Virus record (IMG/VR): IMGVR_UViG_3300038461_000061
Coordinates: 1 to 64,000 of that record
Length of the DNA stretch: 64,000 nt
Reading direction: 5' to 3' (one strand)
DNA from: a virus
Shown here piece by piece: positions 23,406 to 31,980 of this stretch (position 1 is the first letter of the stretch; the number at the start of each line of letters is the position of its first letter). Made by a program: the position numbers and the translations under genes. The notes under the pieces are model-generated. The model was not told the DNA's origin and did no database searches. It saw only the letters and a list, made by a program, of their open reading frames with translations.

Positions 23406-24815
23406 ATGAACTTAAAGTCTATGCTGAAGGAAGGCTCGCTTAACGACTTCCAATGGTTGTTAAATGAAGAAGGTTTTGAGCCAAAAGACAAGGACAATAA
23501 CAAAAAAGATGACCTTGAAGTGCAATGGGGCACTCAAGACATTGACCCCAAATATGCCGAAAAACAAGAACAGATAGTTCCTACTCCCGTTGACAGAAAC
23601 AATACGTCTGTCATTGTACAAAAGGCGAGAAATTATCTGAATCAGGGTCAAATGGCCGCTGGCGTCATGAAACAATTGTATGACAGCTATGCCAAGAAAG
23701 ATGTAGATTTGGCTATCCCCCATCTCAAGCCTGTCTTGGCTAGTGAAGGTATTTTGGGATGTATAGCTGTGGACGTGACTGGATATAAAGACATACAAGC
23801 TGCTTTGGTTGATGTTTCGCAATCTCCATACAAGAGATTTGTGAAATATGTACTTGGCTATAAGAAAGACGTTGTGAATTTACCAATGGGTTCAAAAGAA
23901 ATCCTGTCCTCCAAAATAGTCAATTCTTCTAAGAATGCCGTTGATTCTTTCTTGAATGCCGAAGAAGATAAAGAACCCGGCACAGTGGCATATTGCAAAG
24001 AATTGATGATGCCTATTATGGCTGGTTATCAGGATGTAGATGAACATTGGAAAAATGACACCTTGATTGATTTGGCCACTGTTGGCAATATCACAGAAGA
24101 CGATGTTGAAGCTATACGCAAGTCTTCCTTGAAGCCTTATCAGCAACTCAAGTGTGCATTCAAGCTCATTGAAAAGAGGAAACACGCCGAAGATAAAAAG
24201 TATGCGGAAAGAGTAGATAGCAAAGAGCATGTTGTCAAGGCTTCTAAACTCGTAGTTCAAGTTTTAAAGGCCGTTAAGAAAGCAGAGTTGAAGATTTCAG
24301 AAACACCAAAGATGTCAACTCTTGAAGTAGGCAAGATGGTAGTAGACCCCGATATCAAAGAAGTATCATTGCCGGAAGTTCCAGTGAAAGTAGACAAAAA
24401 AGCAAACGCAGAACTGGATGTAGACCCGACAAATCCTTCGTTGTTCTCTGATGTAAATGTAATTGACAACACTGTAGAGCCAGAACTTGACGTGAACCCG
24501 GTAAATCCTTCATTGTTCTCAGACATAAATGTTAATGAAGATTCCACTGTAGAACAACTTGATGTCAATGCTGTCAATCCCGACTTATTTACAGAGGTAG
24601 ATATCAATGACGATTCGGCTATGGCACCACTTGATATTTGTGAAAGTCCGGTTGATAATGAGATAGAATTGTCTACGCCAATGTGTGAAATTGACATTGA
24701 CCCTTCTACATTTATGGAAGAGGAGTTCAAGGATACGGATATAATTCAAATAGCAAAGCAGAAGAAGGAAGCTAAAAAATTGGATGTAGACAACAAGGGT
24801 AGTTTCGACTTCTAA
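23406..24815 (+). CDS. Hypothetical head-module protein with C-terminal acidic repeats
   Basis: A 469-residue protein. The first 290 residues are mostly helical. From about residue 335 a repeat of the form L-D-V-(D/N)-P-x-N-P-(S/D)-L-F-(S/T)-(D/E)-V/I-(N/D)-V/I occurs three times (ELDVDPTNPSLFSD, ELDVNPVNPSLFSD, QLDVNAVNPDLFTE), with a fourth partial copy. Asp-rich repeats of this kind could bind calcium or a capsid partner; that is inference. It lies four genes upstream of... the terminase cluster, suggesting a structural role. Confidence 0.6.
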   Translation: MNLKSMLKEGSLNDFQWLLNEEGFEPKDKDNNKKDDLEVQWGTQDIDPKYAEKQEQIVPTPVDRNNTSVIVQKARNYLNQGQMAAGVMKQLYDSYAKKDVDLAIPHLKPVLASEGILGCIAVDVTGYKDIQAALVDVSQSPYKRFVKYVLGYKKDVVNLPMGSKEILSSKIVNSSKNAVDSFLNAEEDKEPGTVAYCKELMMPIMAGYQDVDEHWKNDTLIDLATVGNITEDDVEAIRKSSLKPYQQLKCAFKLIEKRKHAEDKKYAERVDSKEHVVKASKLVVQVLKAVKKAELKISETPKMSTLEVGKMVVDPDIKEVSLPEVPVKVDKKANAELDVDPTNPSLFSDVNVIDNTVEPELDVNPVNPSLFSDINVNEDSTVEQLDVNAVNPDLFTEVDINDDSAMAPLDICESPVDNEIELSTPMCEIDIDPSTFMEEEFKDTDIIQIAKQKKEAKKLDVDNKGSFDF

Positions 24816-24827
24816 TAGGAAGACAAT

Positions 24828-25412
24828 ATGAATGAAGAAAAAAACGAGTTTGATAAAGCAGATATAACGTTTCCATTGCAAACAACACAGGCAGTGGAAG
24901 TATTACCGCCTGACAAATTAAATCACGTCCCTCATGATGTGGTGGAACATCGTGACCAATTAGTAAAGAAATACCACAATGGCGTTTCTAGTCTTTCTGA
25001 AAGATTGAAGTTAGAAGGAAAAGACAATATTGAAAGCCTTGTAACTGCTTTAATAGATGAAGTGATTAAAGAGACAGATAATTTATTGGGCAATGAACTA
25101 ATCGCTACGCAAAATGGCAGTTTGAGAGATGCAACGATTATTTCGGAAAAACGGGCGGCAGTTCTTGCACAGGTTATCAAAGCAGCACAGGCGAAGCAGT
25201 TGTTTGAGAAAGAACATGGCATAGATTTAGATTCCCCGTCCATGAGAATAGTGTTTCAATATTTTATGGGCAAGGTAAGGAAGACCTTTAAGAACTTGAA
25301 CTATCAAGACGAAGTATCGGACGTATTTTTCAGGAACTTGGGTGCCAGTATGGACAATTGGAAAAAAGAACTAAGAGAAGAAATTACCGCTCTTAGTGGG
25401 TTGCAAAAATAA
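24828..25412 (+). CDS. Hypothetical helical protein (terminase cluster)
   Basis: A 194-residue protein, helical throughout, with a DNA- or partner-binding look (HRDQLVKKYHNGVSSLSERL; IISEKRAAVLAQVIKAAQAK). It ends shortly before the lipoprotein and terminase genes. A small terminase subunit could be expected here by position and size, but no diagnostic motif or N-terminal HTH is evident, so I do not assign it. Confidence 0.55.
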   Translation: MNEEKNEFDKADITFPLQTTQAVEVLPPDKLNHVPHDVVEHRDQLVKKYHNGVSSLSERLKLEGKDNIESLVTALIDEVIKETDNLLGNELIATQNGSLRDATIISEKRAAVLAQVIKAAQAKQLFEKEHGIDLDSPSMRIVFQYFMGKVRKTFKNLNYQDEVSDVFFRNLGASMDNWKKELREEITALSGLQK

Positions 25413-25453
25413 CCGTTCTGCTAACACGCAGACAAAATTAGGAGGAAATGAAT

Positions 25454-25957
25454 ATGGACCGCAGAATGTTCTTAGGTGCAGCAGCAGTTGGTGGTGCTTT
25501 GGTTGTAATTCCGGGTTGTGATGCTCCAAAGATTGACCCTGCTATTATTACTGCCGGATTGAAGTTGGCTGGTAGCAATGGCGCTTTTTATGGTCTACAA
25601 CAGTGGGCAAAGAAGGATGCGGCTTCGGCTGGTGAGTGTGCTGCTGCATTGAAACAGAACATTGGCGATGTTCTACTCCCTTATTTAAGCGGAGATACGT
25701 TGCCTTCGTCAGCAGAAGTGCAACAAATGATTGACGCTTCATTGTTCAAAAACGTGAAGGATGAAGTTAAAGAGGCTATTTTGGCGATTTCAGTAGCATT
25801 GGATGCAATGTTGCCGATTCCTGATGCTGGAACGTTTTTGAAGGCAGAACAAGTTGGTTATATCAAGGCATTTTTGGGCGGTCTATCAGATGGTTGTGGT
25901 AAGTTCTTGAGCAAGGATAAAGCATTGAAGAGTTATGGCAACGTTTGGATTAAGTAA
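25454..25957 (+). CDS. Lipoprotein with a Tat-like signal
   Basis: A 167-residue protein. The start at 25454 (MDRRMFLGAAA) has better spacing to GGAGG than the ATG at 25448. RRMFLG resembles the twin-arginine consensus, followed by an apolar segment and the lipobox V-I-P-G-C at about residues 20-24. The mature domain is helical and Ala-rich. A lipid-anchored protein just before the terminase is unusual; such phage lipoproteins can block superinfection, but nothing here proves it. Confidence 0.65.
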   Translation: MDRRMFLGAAAVGGALVVIPGCDAPKIDPAIITAGLKLAGSNGAFYGLQQWAKKDAASAGECAAALKQNIGDVLLPYLSGDTLPSSAEVQQMIDASLFKNVKDEVKEAILAISVALDAMLPIPDAGTFLKAEQVGYIKAFLGGLSDGCGKFLSKDKALKSYGNVWIK

Positions 25958-25968
25958 GCACCGTTTTT

Positions 25969-26019
25969 AGGAGGTGATTTGCAGAAGGTGCTTTCTGTTA
26001 AAAGGTGCCTTCTGCAAAT
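25969..26019 (+). promoter_or_regulatory. Leader hairpin with strong Shine-Dalgarno before terL
   Basis: AGGAGGTGA (25969-25977) is a near-perfect 16S complement; it runs into a 12-pair perfect stem, ATTTGCAGAAGG (25977-25988) with CCTTCTGCAAAT (26008-26019). A TTG at 25979 opens a 20-codon frame in phase with terL, but it sits inside the stem and too close to the Shine-Dalgarno. The hairpin may be an attenuator or terminator, or may regulate terL translation. Confidence 0.5.
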
Positions 26020-26038
26020 TTGTTTCAGGGAGAGGATA

Positions 26039-29000
26039 ATGGCAAACGACGACTTTATGAAGAAGCTTGCCGAATCCTTTTTGACCGGCAACAATACTGA
26101 TATTGTTGATGCTATCACTTTTATCGAAGCTCCTTGGGGATTAGGCATCAAGCTGTTTCCAGCACAGCGTTTCATCTTAAAATGCTATTATGGATTGAAA
26201 TTAGACGACACAGAAGAAACTATCGAAGTTCCTGATTTGGTCAATGACAAAATTCTTTATCGCTTCACCGAGAAAGCCTTTTTGAAGTGGCTATACCATG
26301 AAAAAAGATGTAATACCGATACAATAGAAGGTATGCAATTTCGTGAATTGGTATTGGTACTTGGAAGAAGAGCAGGAAAATGTAGATATGTTAATGATTT
26401 AATACCGACTACTGTTGGTTCTATTACTTTTGGAGAACTGCTAAAAAGAAAAAATAATAAAGAAAAAGTTGGAATCACTACATACAAACCAGATAATTTA
26501 GTGAAGAGCATTACTTATGATTTTAAGATTTGGGATAATGGAGTTAAACCTTGCTATAAATTGAAGACACAAACAGGCATTGAAGAAATATCATCTGGCA
26601 ATCATCCTTATTTAGTTTGGAGGGATGATTGGGAACAACCAAAATTTATTGATTTGAGCGAGCTAAAAATTAGTGACAGAATAGCTGTCGCTAAATCGAA
26701 TGCTATGTTCGGACAAAAGACGATTGGAATTAATAGAGCAAAGTTATTGGGTTATTTGTTAGGTGATGGAGGCATAACATGTGATGTCGGGTTCACTACA
26801 AAAGATATTAAAAAAGTAGAAGAAATTCAGTCAATACTTGATATTGAATTCCCCGGTTACTTAATTAAGAAAAGAGGCAAGAAAAATTACGGATATAGTA
26901 TTACTCATAAAGATGGGAAAAAGAAGAGACATATAAATCAAGTCAAATTATGGTTGCAAGAAATAGGAGTATTTGGGTATAAGTCAAAACATAAATTTGT
27001 ACCAGAATGTATTTTACAAGCACCAAAAGAAGAAATTTCAGCATTCATTTCAAGAATATATTCTTGTGATGGTTGGGCTACTGGACATGAAATCGGATAT
27101 TGTTCCGCTTCTGATAATCTTGTCCAAGGATTAAAGCATCTTCTTCTTAAATTTGGAATTTTAACATCATTGACTGAAAAGATGGCTCTTTGCAATGGAA
27201 AAAGATTTCATGCGAATACATTAAGCATATATGAGATGTCGTCTTTAAGAAATTTTCAAACAGAAATAAATATCTTTTTGAAGGAAGAAAAAGTTAAACA
27301 AGTTGTTAATCTAAGAAGCAATGCAAAGAATACTACAAATCTTTGTTATACATTGCCAAAAGGAGTAGTTAACAGAATAGAACGGTTACGCGATGAAGCC
27401 AGTCTATCACATAGAGACATTATTGGACCAGAAGATAAATGCAGAATTCGTCCTCAATATGCCCCCACAAGATATAAAGCAATAGCGTATGGAGAGAAAT
27501 TGAATGATAAATTCATAATAGATATGTGTTGTTCTGACGTACTGTGGGATGCTGTTAAATCAATAAAACAGGTTGGCGAATTGCAAACTATAGATTTATG
27601 TGTTGATGACACACACATTATAGGTGGTGATATTATTTCTCATAATAGCACAATGTCTTCTTGCATATCAGCTTATGAATTGTATAAGCTGATTAAACGT
27701 GGTGACCCTTCTTCTTATTATAATTTCCCTCCACAGCAATCCATTGTCATTATGAATGTGGCTCCAACAGACGAACAGGCAGGCGTGGTATTTGACCAAA
27801 CTATGAAGTTATCTATGAATTGCCCATATTTGCGTGATAGAACTGTCAACAGAACACAGTCATATTTCAATCTTCAGACTGATACAGATATGAAGGTTGC
27901 TGGAAGAAAGGTAGCTTCATTAACTTGTTTGGCTGGTGGTTGTTCATCTAACTCTTTGCGTGGTAGAAATGCTCTTACGGTTATCATGGACGAAATGGCA
28001 TTCTTCATTGACAATGGTGGTAGATTTTCAGGTGATGAAGTCTATAAAGCCTTGACACCTTCAACAACTACTTTTAGAGGTGAAGGTAAGATTATTTGTA
28101 TCAGTTCGCCTTATGCCAAATACGGCAAGTTCTATGACCGTTATTTGGAAAGTTTTGATGAAAACGATACTACGTTGATGTTCAAAATGTATTCAGCTAT
28201 GGTAAACCCGCAAGTAGACCCTGTTGTACTCAAGACAGAACGACGCAGGAATAGAGTTGGTTTCATGTGCGAATATGGTGGTGAGTTCAGCGATTCAATC
28301 ACCGCATGGATTGAGGACGAAAATGAATTTAAGAAGTGCATCAACGTTAACAGAACAATGTCTAGTCGTGGTCAGGTGGGCACTACTTACTTCATGGGAA
28401 TTGACTTGGGCATTAAGAATGACGGAGCAGCCATAGGTATTGTTCATAAAGAAGATGCGACTAATAAAATCATTGTTGATTATGCTGATGTATTTTACTC
28501 AGGTTCTTCCGATGTTTGGGAGCGTGACCAAAGCATATATTCCAGTTGCAATAAATTTGCCAAACAGGAATTGATACAAGTCTCTGACATGGCCAAAGAA
28601 ATTCAAGAATTGGTAAAGTGGTTCCCTATCAAATCAGGATGGTTTGACCAATTCAATGGCTATAGTTTGATGGAAAAATTGTATGAAATGAATCTAAAAC
28701 AGTTTCATATGGAGAACGTGACTGAAACTTTGAATAGCGAAATCTACATGATATTCAAAGACTTATATGCGGCAGGTATGGTAGAACTGATAGACCATCC
28801 CATAGCGATTCCAGAATTGTTGAGTTTGGAAGCCGAGAGAAAAGCTAAAAACAGAATTATTGTACGAGCGCCTAAAAAGGCTGGCTCGCATGATGACATT
28901 TCAGACGCTATCGCCAGAGCTATTTGGGAATGTTATACCAACTACAAACAAAGACCGGCTAATATTACTTCTCTTGTGGGCAAAAACGGCGCAGTTATAG

Positions 29001-29146
29001 TATCGGGTCAACAAGCTGTAGGAACTAGTTCATTAAACAGTTTTGCTGCGAACAAAATATTGAAACATGGCATTAATTTGCAGCGTCCTTTGATTGGTGG
29101 CAAGAGTTTTGGTGGAAGAAACTCTCCACATGGTAGGATGTACTAA
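26039..29146 (+). CDS. terL: Terminase large subunit, intein-containing
   Basis: A 1035-residue precursor. The ATG at 26039 follows AGGGAGAGG. Without the 422-residue intein the product is about 613 residues, normal for a phage packaging motor. Evidence: a Walker A motif GRRAGK-S is split by the intein (Cys at codon 26381, Ser resumes at 27647), Walker B TVIMDEMAFF, ATP-coupling region FRGEGKIICISSP, and a nuclease domain with MGIDLGIKNDG and the late SHDDISDAIARA. It translocates and cuts DNA at the portal. The Walker A site is rebuilt only after splicing, so packaging depends on intein excision. Confidence 0.95.
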   Translation: MANDDFMKKLAESFLTGNNTDIVDAITFIEAPWGLGIKLFPAQRFILKCYYGLKLDDTEETIEVPDLVNDKILYRFTEKAFLKWLYHEKRCNTDTIEGMQFRELVLVLGRRAGKCRYVNDLIPTTVGSITFGELLKRKNNKEKVGITTYKPDNLVKSITYDFKIWDNGVKPCYKLKTQTGIEEISSGNHPYLVWRDDWEQPKFIDLSELKISDRIAVAKSNAMFGQKTIGINRAKLLGYLLGDGGITCDVGFTTKDIKKVEEIQSILDIEFPGYLIKKRGKKNYGYSITHKDGKKKRHINQVKLWLQEIGVFGYKSKHKFVPECILQAPKEEISAFISRIYSCDGWATGHEIGYCSASDNLVQGLKHLLLKFGILTSLTEKMALCNGKRFHANTLSIYEMSSLRNFQTEINIFLKEEKVKQVVNLRSNAKNTTNLCYTLPKGVVNRIERLRDEASLSHRDIIGPEDKCRIRPQYAPTRYKAIAYGEKLNDKFIIDMCCSDVLWDAVKSIKQVGELQTIDLCVDDTHIIGGDIISHNSTMSSCISAYELYKLIKRGDPSSYYNFPPQQSIVIMNVAPTDEQAGVVFDQTMKLSMNCPYLRDRTVNRTQSYFNLQTDTDMKVAGRKVASLTCLAGGCSSNSLRGRNALTVIMDEMAFFIDNGGRFSGDEVYKALTPSTTTFRGEGKIICISSPYAKYGKFYDRYLESFDENDTTLMFKMYSAMVNPQVDPVVLKTERRRNRVGFMCEYGGEFSDSITAWIEDENEFKKCINVNRTMSSRGQVGTTYFMGIDLGIKNDGAAIGIVHKEDATNKIIVDYADVFYSGSSDVWERDQSIYSSCNKFAKQELIQVSDMAKEIQELVKWFPIKSGWFDQFNGYSLMEKLYEMNLKQFHMENVTETLNSEIYMIFKDLYAAGMVELIDHPIAIPELLSLEAERKAKNRIIVRAPKKAGSHDDISDAIARAIWECYTNYKQRPANITSLVGKNGAVIVSGQQAVGTSSLNSFAANKILKHGINLQRPLIGGKSFGGRNSPHGRMY
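26381..27646 (+). mobile_element. Intein with LAGLIDADG endonuclease inside the terL Walker A motif
   Basis: 422 residues from Cys (after GRRAGK) to the C-terminal His-Asn; the next extein residue is Ser. Block B is SSGNHPYLVW. The centre has KLLGYLLGDGGI and a weaker FISRIYSCDGWA, two LAGLIDADG helices, so the intein may still home. The end reads DDTHIIGGDIISHN. The region is more AT-rich than the exteins. Insertion in a P-loop is a known intein preference because the target is highly conserved. Confidence 0.9.
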
Positions 29147-29149
29147 ACA

Positions 29150-29902
29150 ATGAATAAAATACACATAGCTAGAGAACTTTTGCATGTCGCCAAATTACTG
29201 CGCGGTGAATTTGGCAAAGCTAAAGATTTAACAGACGCAGAGAAAGAGCGTGCCAAGAAAAAGATAGACGCGGTGCATACGATTTCTCAGAATATACAAG
29301 GTCTGAGAAACAAAGTGACACGTGATTTAAAAAACGAAGATGAAAAGACACAATTAACTGCATTGGTTGTGGCCATGATGGATAAGACAGCGGAGCGTGT
29401 GGGCAATGATGCATCAGCAGAAGAAGACCATGTTGGCATCACTGGTTTGAAGAAGAAACATATTAAAGTCGAAGGTTCCAAAGTAATGCTGAATTATGTA
29501 GGCAAGTCGTCTGTAGAGCATGAAAAAGAATTCACTAATGAAACCATAGCCAAAATATTGTCAGGACTGTTAAAGAGAGCAGATAAGCCTGATTCTTTCG
29601 TGATGGTGACGAAAGACGGATTCAAAATCAAAGCCGACAAAATCAATCGTTACCTTGATGAGTTTGAAGTGACTGCCAAAGATATGCGCGGTTACTCAGC
29701 AAACCGCATGGTAATAGAATGCTTGAAGCGCCAAAACAGTATCAAGGAAGAAAAAGACCGGCAAAAGAAGTTTAATGAGATTATCAAAAATGTGGCAGAA
29801 AAAGTAGGACATGGGCCAGCTACACTAAGAAAACACTATTTACTGCCGGATTTGGAAAAGGGCTATATAAAAGATGGAAAAATAATGAATCTGAAAGAGT
29901 GA
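29150..29902 (+). CDS. Topoisomerase IB-like protein with N-terminal packaging-type module
   Basis: A 250-residue protein. The first 20 residues (MNKIHIARELLHVAKLLRG) match the module shared by many genes here. The rest resembles the catalytic domain of type IB topoisomerases: AERVGNDA holds an Arg, LKKKHIKVEG and VGKSSVEHEKEF a basic strand pair, VTAKDMRGYSANRM a second Arg, and GHGPATLRKHYLLPDL the Tyr nucleophile near the end. These enzymes relax supercoils through a 3'-phosphotyrosine. It follows terL by three bases, so a role during packaging or injection is plausible. A tyrosine recombinase is less likely given the order. Confidence 0.75.
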   Translation: MNKIHIARELLHVAKLLRGEFGKAKDLTDAEKERAKKKIDAVHTISQNIQGLRNKVTRDLKNEDEKTQLTALVVAMMDKTAERVGNDASAEEDHVGITGLKKKHIKVEGSKVMLNYVGKSSVEHEKEFTNETIAKILSGLLKRADKPDSFVMVTKDGFKIKADKINRYLDEFEVTAKDMRGYSANRMVIECLKRQNSIKEEKDRQKKFNEIIKNVAEKVGHGPATLRKHYLLPDLEKGYIKDGKIMNLKE

Positions 29903-29958
29903 TTAGATAATAAGTTGATAATTGATAATATGTAGTGTGGCCAGAAGGAGTATGAATT

Positions 29959-30561
29959 TTGGGCGACCAAGTATATCAATTATCTGGCGAAGTAACATTG
30001 CCTGTAGAGCCTTCTGGCAATATGTCAAATGGTTGGGTTGCCGGTACATGGGTTAGGATAGTTGCCACGCCAGCATCAAATTATAGCAGGGCTGTTTGTC
30101 GTGTAGAGAGAACTGATGAAACAGGACGCAATCTTGGTTTCATGCTTTATGGCCCACAACACAAACAGCCAGTAGAACAATTATCTGATATGTGGGATAC
30201 TAATGGTAGGCCCGGTGGAGATACGCACAAGGATTGGACTGCTAAAGATGCTGGTATACAATATTCTTTTGATAAACAAGGGTTGTTGCAAAGTGCTGGT
30301 ACTCGTGTAGCAGTAGCGTGTATTGCTTCAGAAGGTATTTTTAAGGTTTATTGGTTTGAGAAGTTGAACAAAGCAAAACGACATAATCCCGTTCTAGGTG
30401 CTCCATTGGTTTATACGCCGGGAGCGGATTTGTACATTAGTGAAAATGGTTTGTTTACTTCGGAAAAGGAGACACCGGCTCATGCATGGAATGGTTATTG
30501 TCTATTCAAGACAAGCCATGATGATGAAGGTGACTACATTATATTAGGACAAAGCGTGTAA
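29959..30561 (+). CDS. Hypothetical structural protein (TTG start)
   Basis: A 200-residue protein. The TTG at 29959 lies seven bases after AAGGAG; an ATG nearby (29952) is in a useless frame. The sequence is beta-rich (WVRIVATPASNYSRAVCRVE; IFKVYWFEKL) and ends with LYISENGLFTSEK and YCLFKTSHDDEGDYIILGQ, as in small capsid decoration or fibre domains. Its place between terminase and portal supports a virion role. No firm family. Confidence 0.6.
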   Translation: MGDQVYQLSGEVTLPVEPSGNMSNGWVAGTWVRIVATPASNYSRAVCRVERTDETGRNLGFMLYGPQHKQPVEQLSDMWDTNGRPGGDTHKDWTAKDAGIQYSFDKQGLLQSAGTRVAVACIASEGIFKVYWFEKLNKAKRHNPVLGAPLVYTPGADLYISENGLFTSEKETPAHAWNGYCLFKTSHDDEGDYIILGQSV

Positions 30562-30562
30562 C

Positions 30563-31075
30563 ATGGCCACAGCACCGATTAAAAAGCTTGACGCTGGTTT
30601 AGTTGCGGCAGTCAAGAAAGCAGAAGAAACGCTTGCTGGTGAGGAAAAGGGTGAAAGAGTAAGAAATTTAGGTGATTTGGCTGATTTGCCGCCCGGTCAT
30701 CCTTTGCTTCGTCAAATGGAAGAAGCGAAAGAGCGCCATGAACAAAGAACGGCATTGGTCAACACACAGTTTGAACAACGCAAGTTGAAGAAAGCCAAAA
30801 GTCTTGAGAAATTAAGCGAAGTAAAGCAGAAGCAAGAGGAGGAAAAGAAAGAACAAACGCAAAAAAAGGTTATCAACGCTGCGCAGAGTTTCAATGCCAA
30901 GATAGCCCAATATGCCAAAGAAACGGACGCTTTTTTAAAGTGTGTACAGGATTCGGAGACAGATTTCAAAGACAAGCCTTTTCTGCGAAGCAAGGTAGTG
31001 AAACTATTAAGGCTGTCTTCAGGCATGAGAAGGATGTTGGATGATTCAGTTATCAAACCGTATCATGTGAAGTAG
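30563..31075 (+). CDS. Hypothetical coiled-coil protein
   Basis: A 170-residue protein starting one base after the previous stop. The centre (residues about 50-105) is a long charged coiled coil with Lys/Glu/Gln runs (KSLEKLSEVKQKQEEEKKE), flanked by a Gly/Leu-rich N-terminus and a basic C-terminus (RSKVVKLLRLSSGMRRML). Probably a structural or chaperone component of the head; no specific assignment. Confidence 0.6.
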   Translation: MATAPIKKLDAGLVAAVKKAEETLAGEEKGERVRNLGDLADLPPGHPLLRQMEEAKERHEQRTALVNTQFEQRKLKKAKSLEKLSEVKQKQEEEKKEQTQKKVINAAQSFNAKIAQYAKETDAFLKCVQDSETDFKDKPFLRSKVVKLLRLSSGMRRMLDDSVIKPYHVK

Positions 31076-31086
31076 AGGGGCAAGTG

Positions 31087-31968
31087 ATGTGTATTGTAGC
31101 ACTCAAATATTTCAAAAATGATGGTTGGGTTGGTGTAAAAAACCGTGATAGAAACTACTATCCGACTATCTACATCAAACAGTCATTTCGTGAGAATATA
31201 GAGCGCGAATTCATTTGGGATGATAAGACAAAATATGCTGAAGGTTTGAATGAACATGGGGTAAGCATACTTAATTCAGCTATGGCTGTGGCTCATGATG
31301 AAGATGAGGGAAAAGAAGCTGAACAAAAGAAGAAAGAAAAGTCCAATTTTTACTCTCCAGAGGGTAAAATAATAAGAAGGGCACTGTTGGAAAAGTCTGT
31401 CAAAAATGCTTTAGAATCGTGTATAGAAAATAAATTGCCGGGTAACACAATTTGTTGGGATGCAGAAACAGCATATCTGTTGGAAGCATCCTTTAAAGAC
31501 GATAAGTATATCCATAAGTACGAAAAGATAGAGCCTAAAGATACGGCAGTAAGAACCAATCATGGCATTTGGCTGGATTGGGCAGGCTATCACTATAAAG
31601 AGGGTGATGAATCTACATTGATACCTACTAAATCTTCAAAAGAACGATTGAAGATTGTCGAGAAAGAAATTGCAAAAGTAGAACATGCTACGGATATGCT
31701 GGATTGTATATCTGACTTCACCACTCATAAGAATTTGCAATTGAATCCTTTACGTGTGGATGAAAAAGAAGAAGCTATGCGTACTACAGGTCAAATAATG
31801 ATTATTCCGTCTCATATGACTCTTTACTATAGGCCAATATGGTGTGAGGTGGAATTCGATTTTAATAAGTTGGATTCTCCTGACACGAAGACATTTTTCC
31901 AAATTTTATCATCACAACCTGTCTTATATAAGAGTAAATCGCAGCGCAGAGGCAGCATTATATTATAA
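31087..31968 (+). CDS. Ntn-hydrolase-like protein (penicillin acylase/AAT type)
   Basis: A 293-residue protein. From the ATG at 31087 (after GAGGGG) the product begins Met-Cys, so Met removal exposes Cys2 as the nucleophile, as in Ntn hydrolases of the acyltransferase/choloylglycine-hydrolase group. Further family features are GVKNRDRNYY near residue 20, EGLNEHGVSILNSAM near 60 and RTNHG near 158. The enzymes cut amide bonds. Position next to the portal gene is unexpected; it may process a head protein or travel in the virion. Confidence 0.65.
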   Translation: MCIVALKYFKNDGWVGVKNRDRNYYPTIYIKQSFRENIEREFIWDDKTKYAEGLNEHGVSILNSAMAVAHDEDEGKEAEQKKKEKSNFYSPEGKIIRRALLEKSVKNALESCIENKLPGNTICWDAETAYLLEASFKDDKYIHKYEKIEPKDTAVRTNHGIWLDWAGYHYKEGDESTLIPTKSSKERLKIVEKEIAKVEHATDMLDCISDFTTHKNLQLNPLRVDEKEEAMRTTGQIMIIPSHMTLYYRPIWCEVEFDFNKLDSPDTKTFFQILSSQPVLYKSKSQRRGSIIL

Positions 31969-31980
31969 GGACGTTCCGAT

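Noticed and set aside
24828-25412. Small terminase subunit
   Set aside because: Position and size fit, but there is no N-terminal helix-turn-helix or other diagnostic feature.
25979-26038. TTG start giving a 20-residue extension of the terminase
   Set aside because: The TTG is one base from the Shine-Dalgarno and within a 12-pair stem; the ATG at 26039 has proper spacing.
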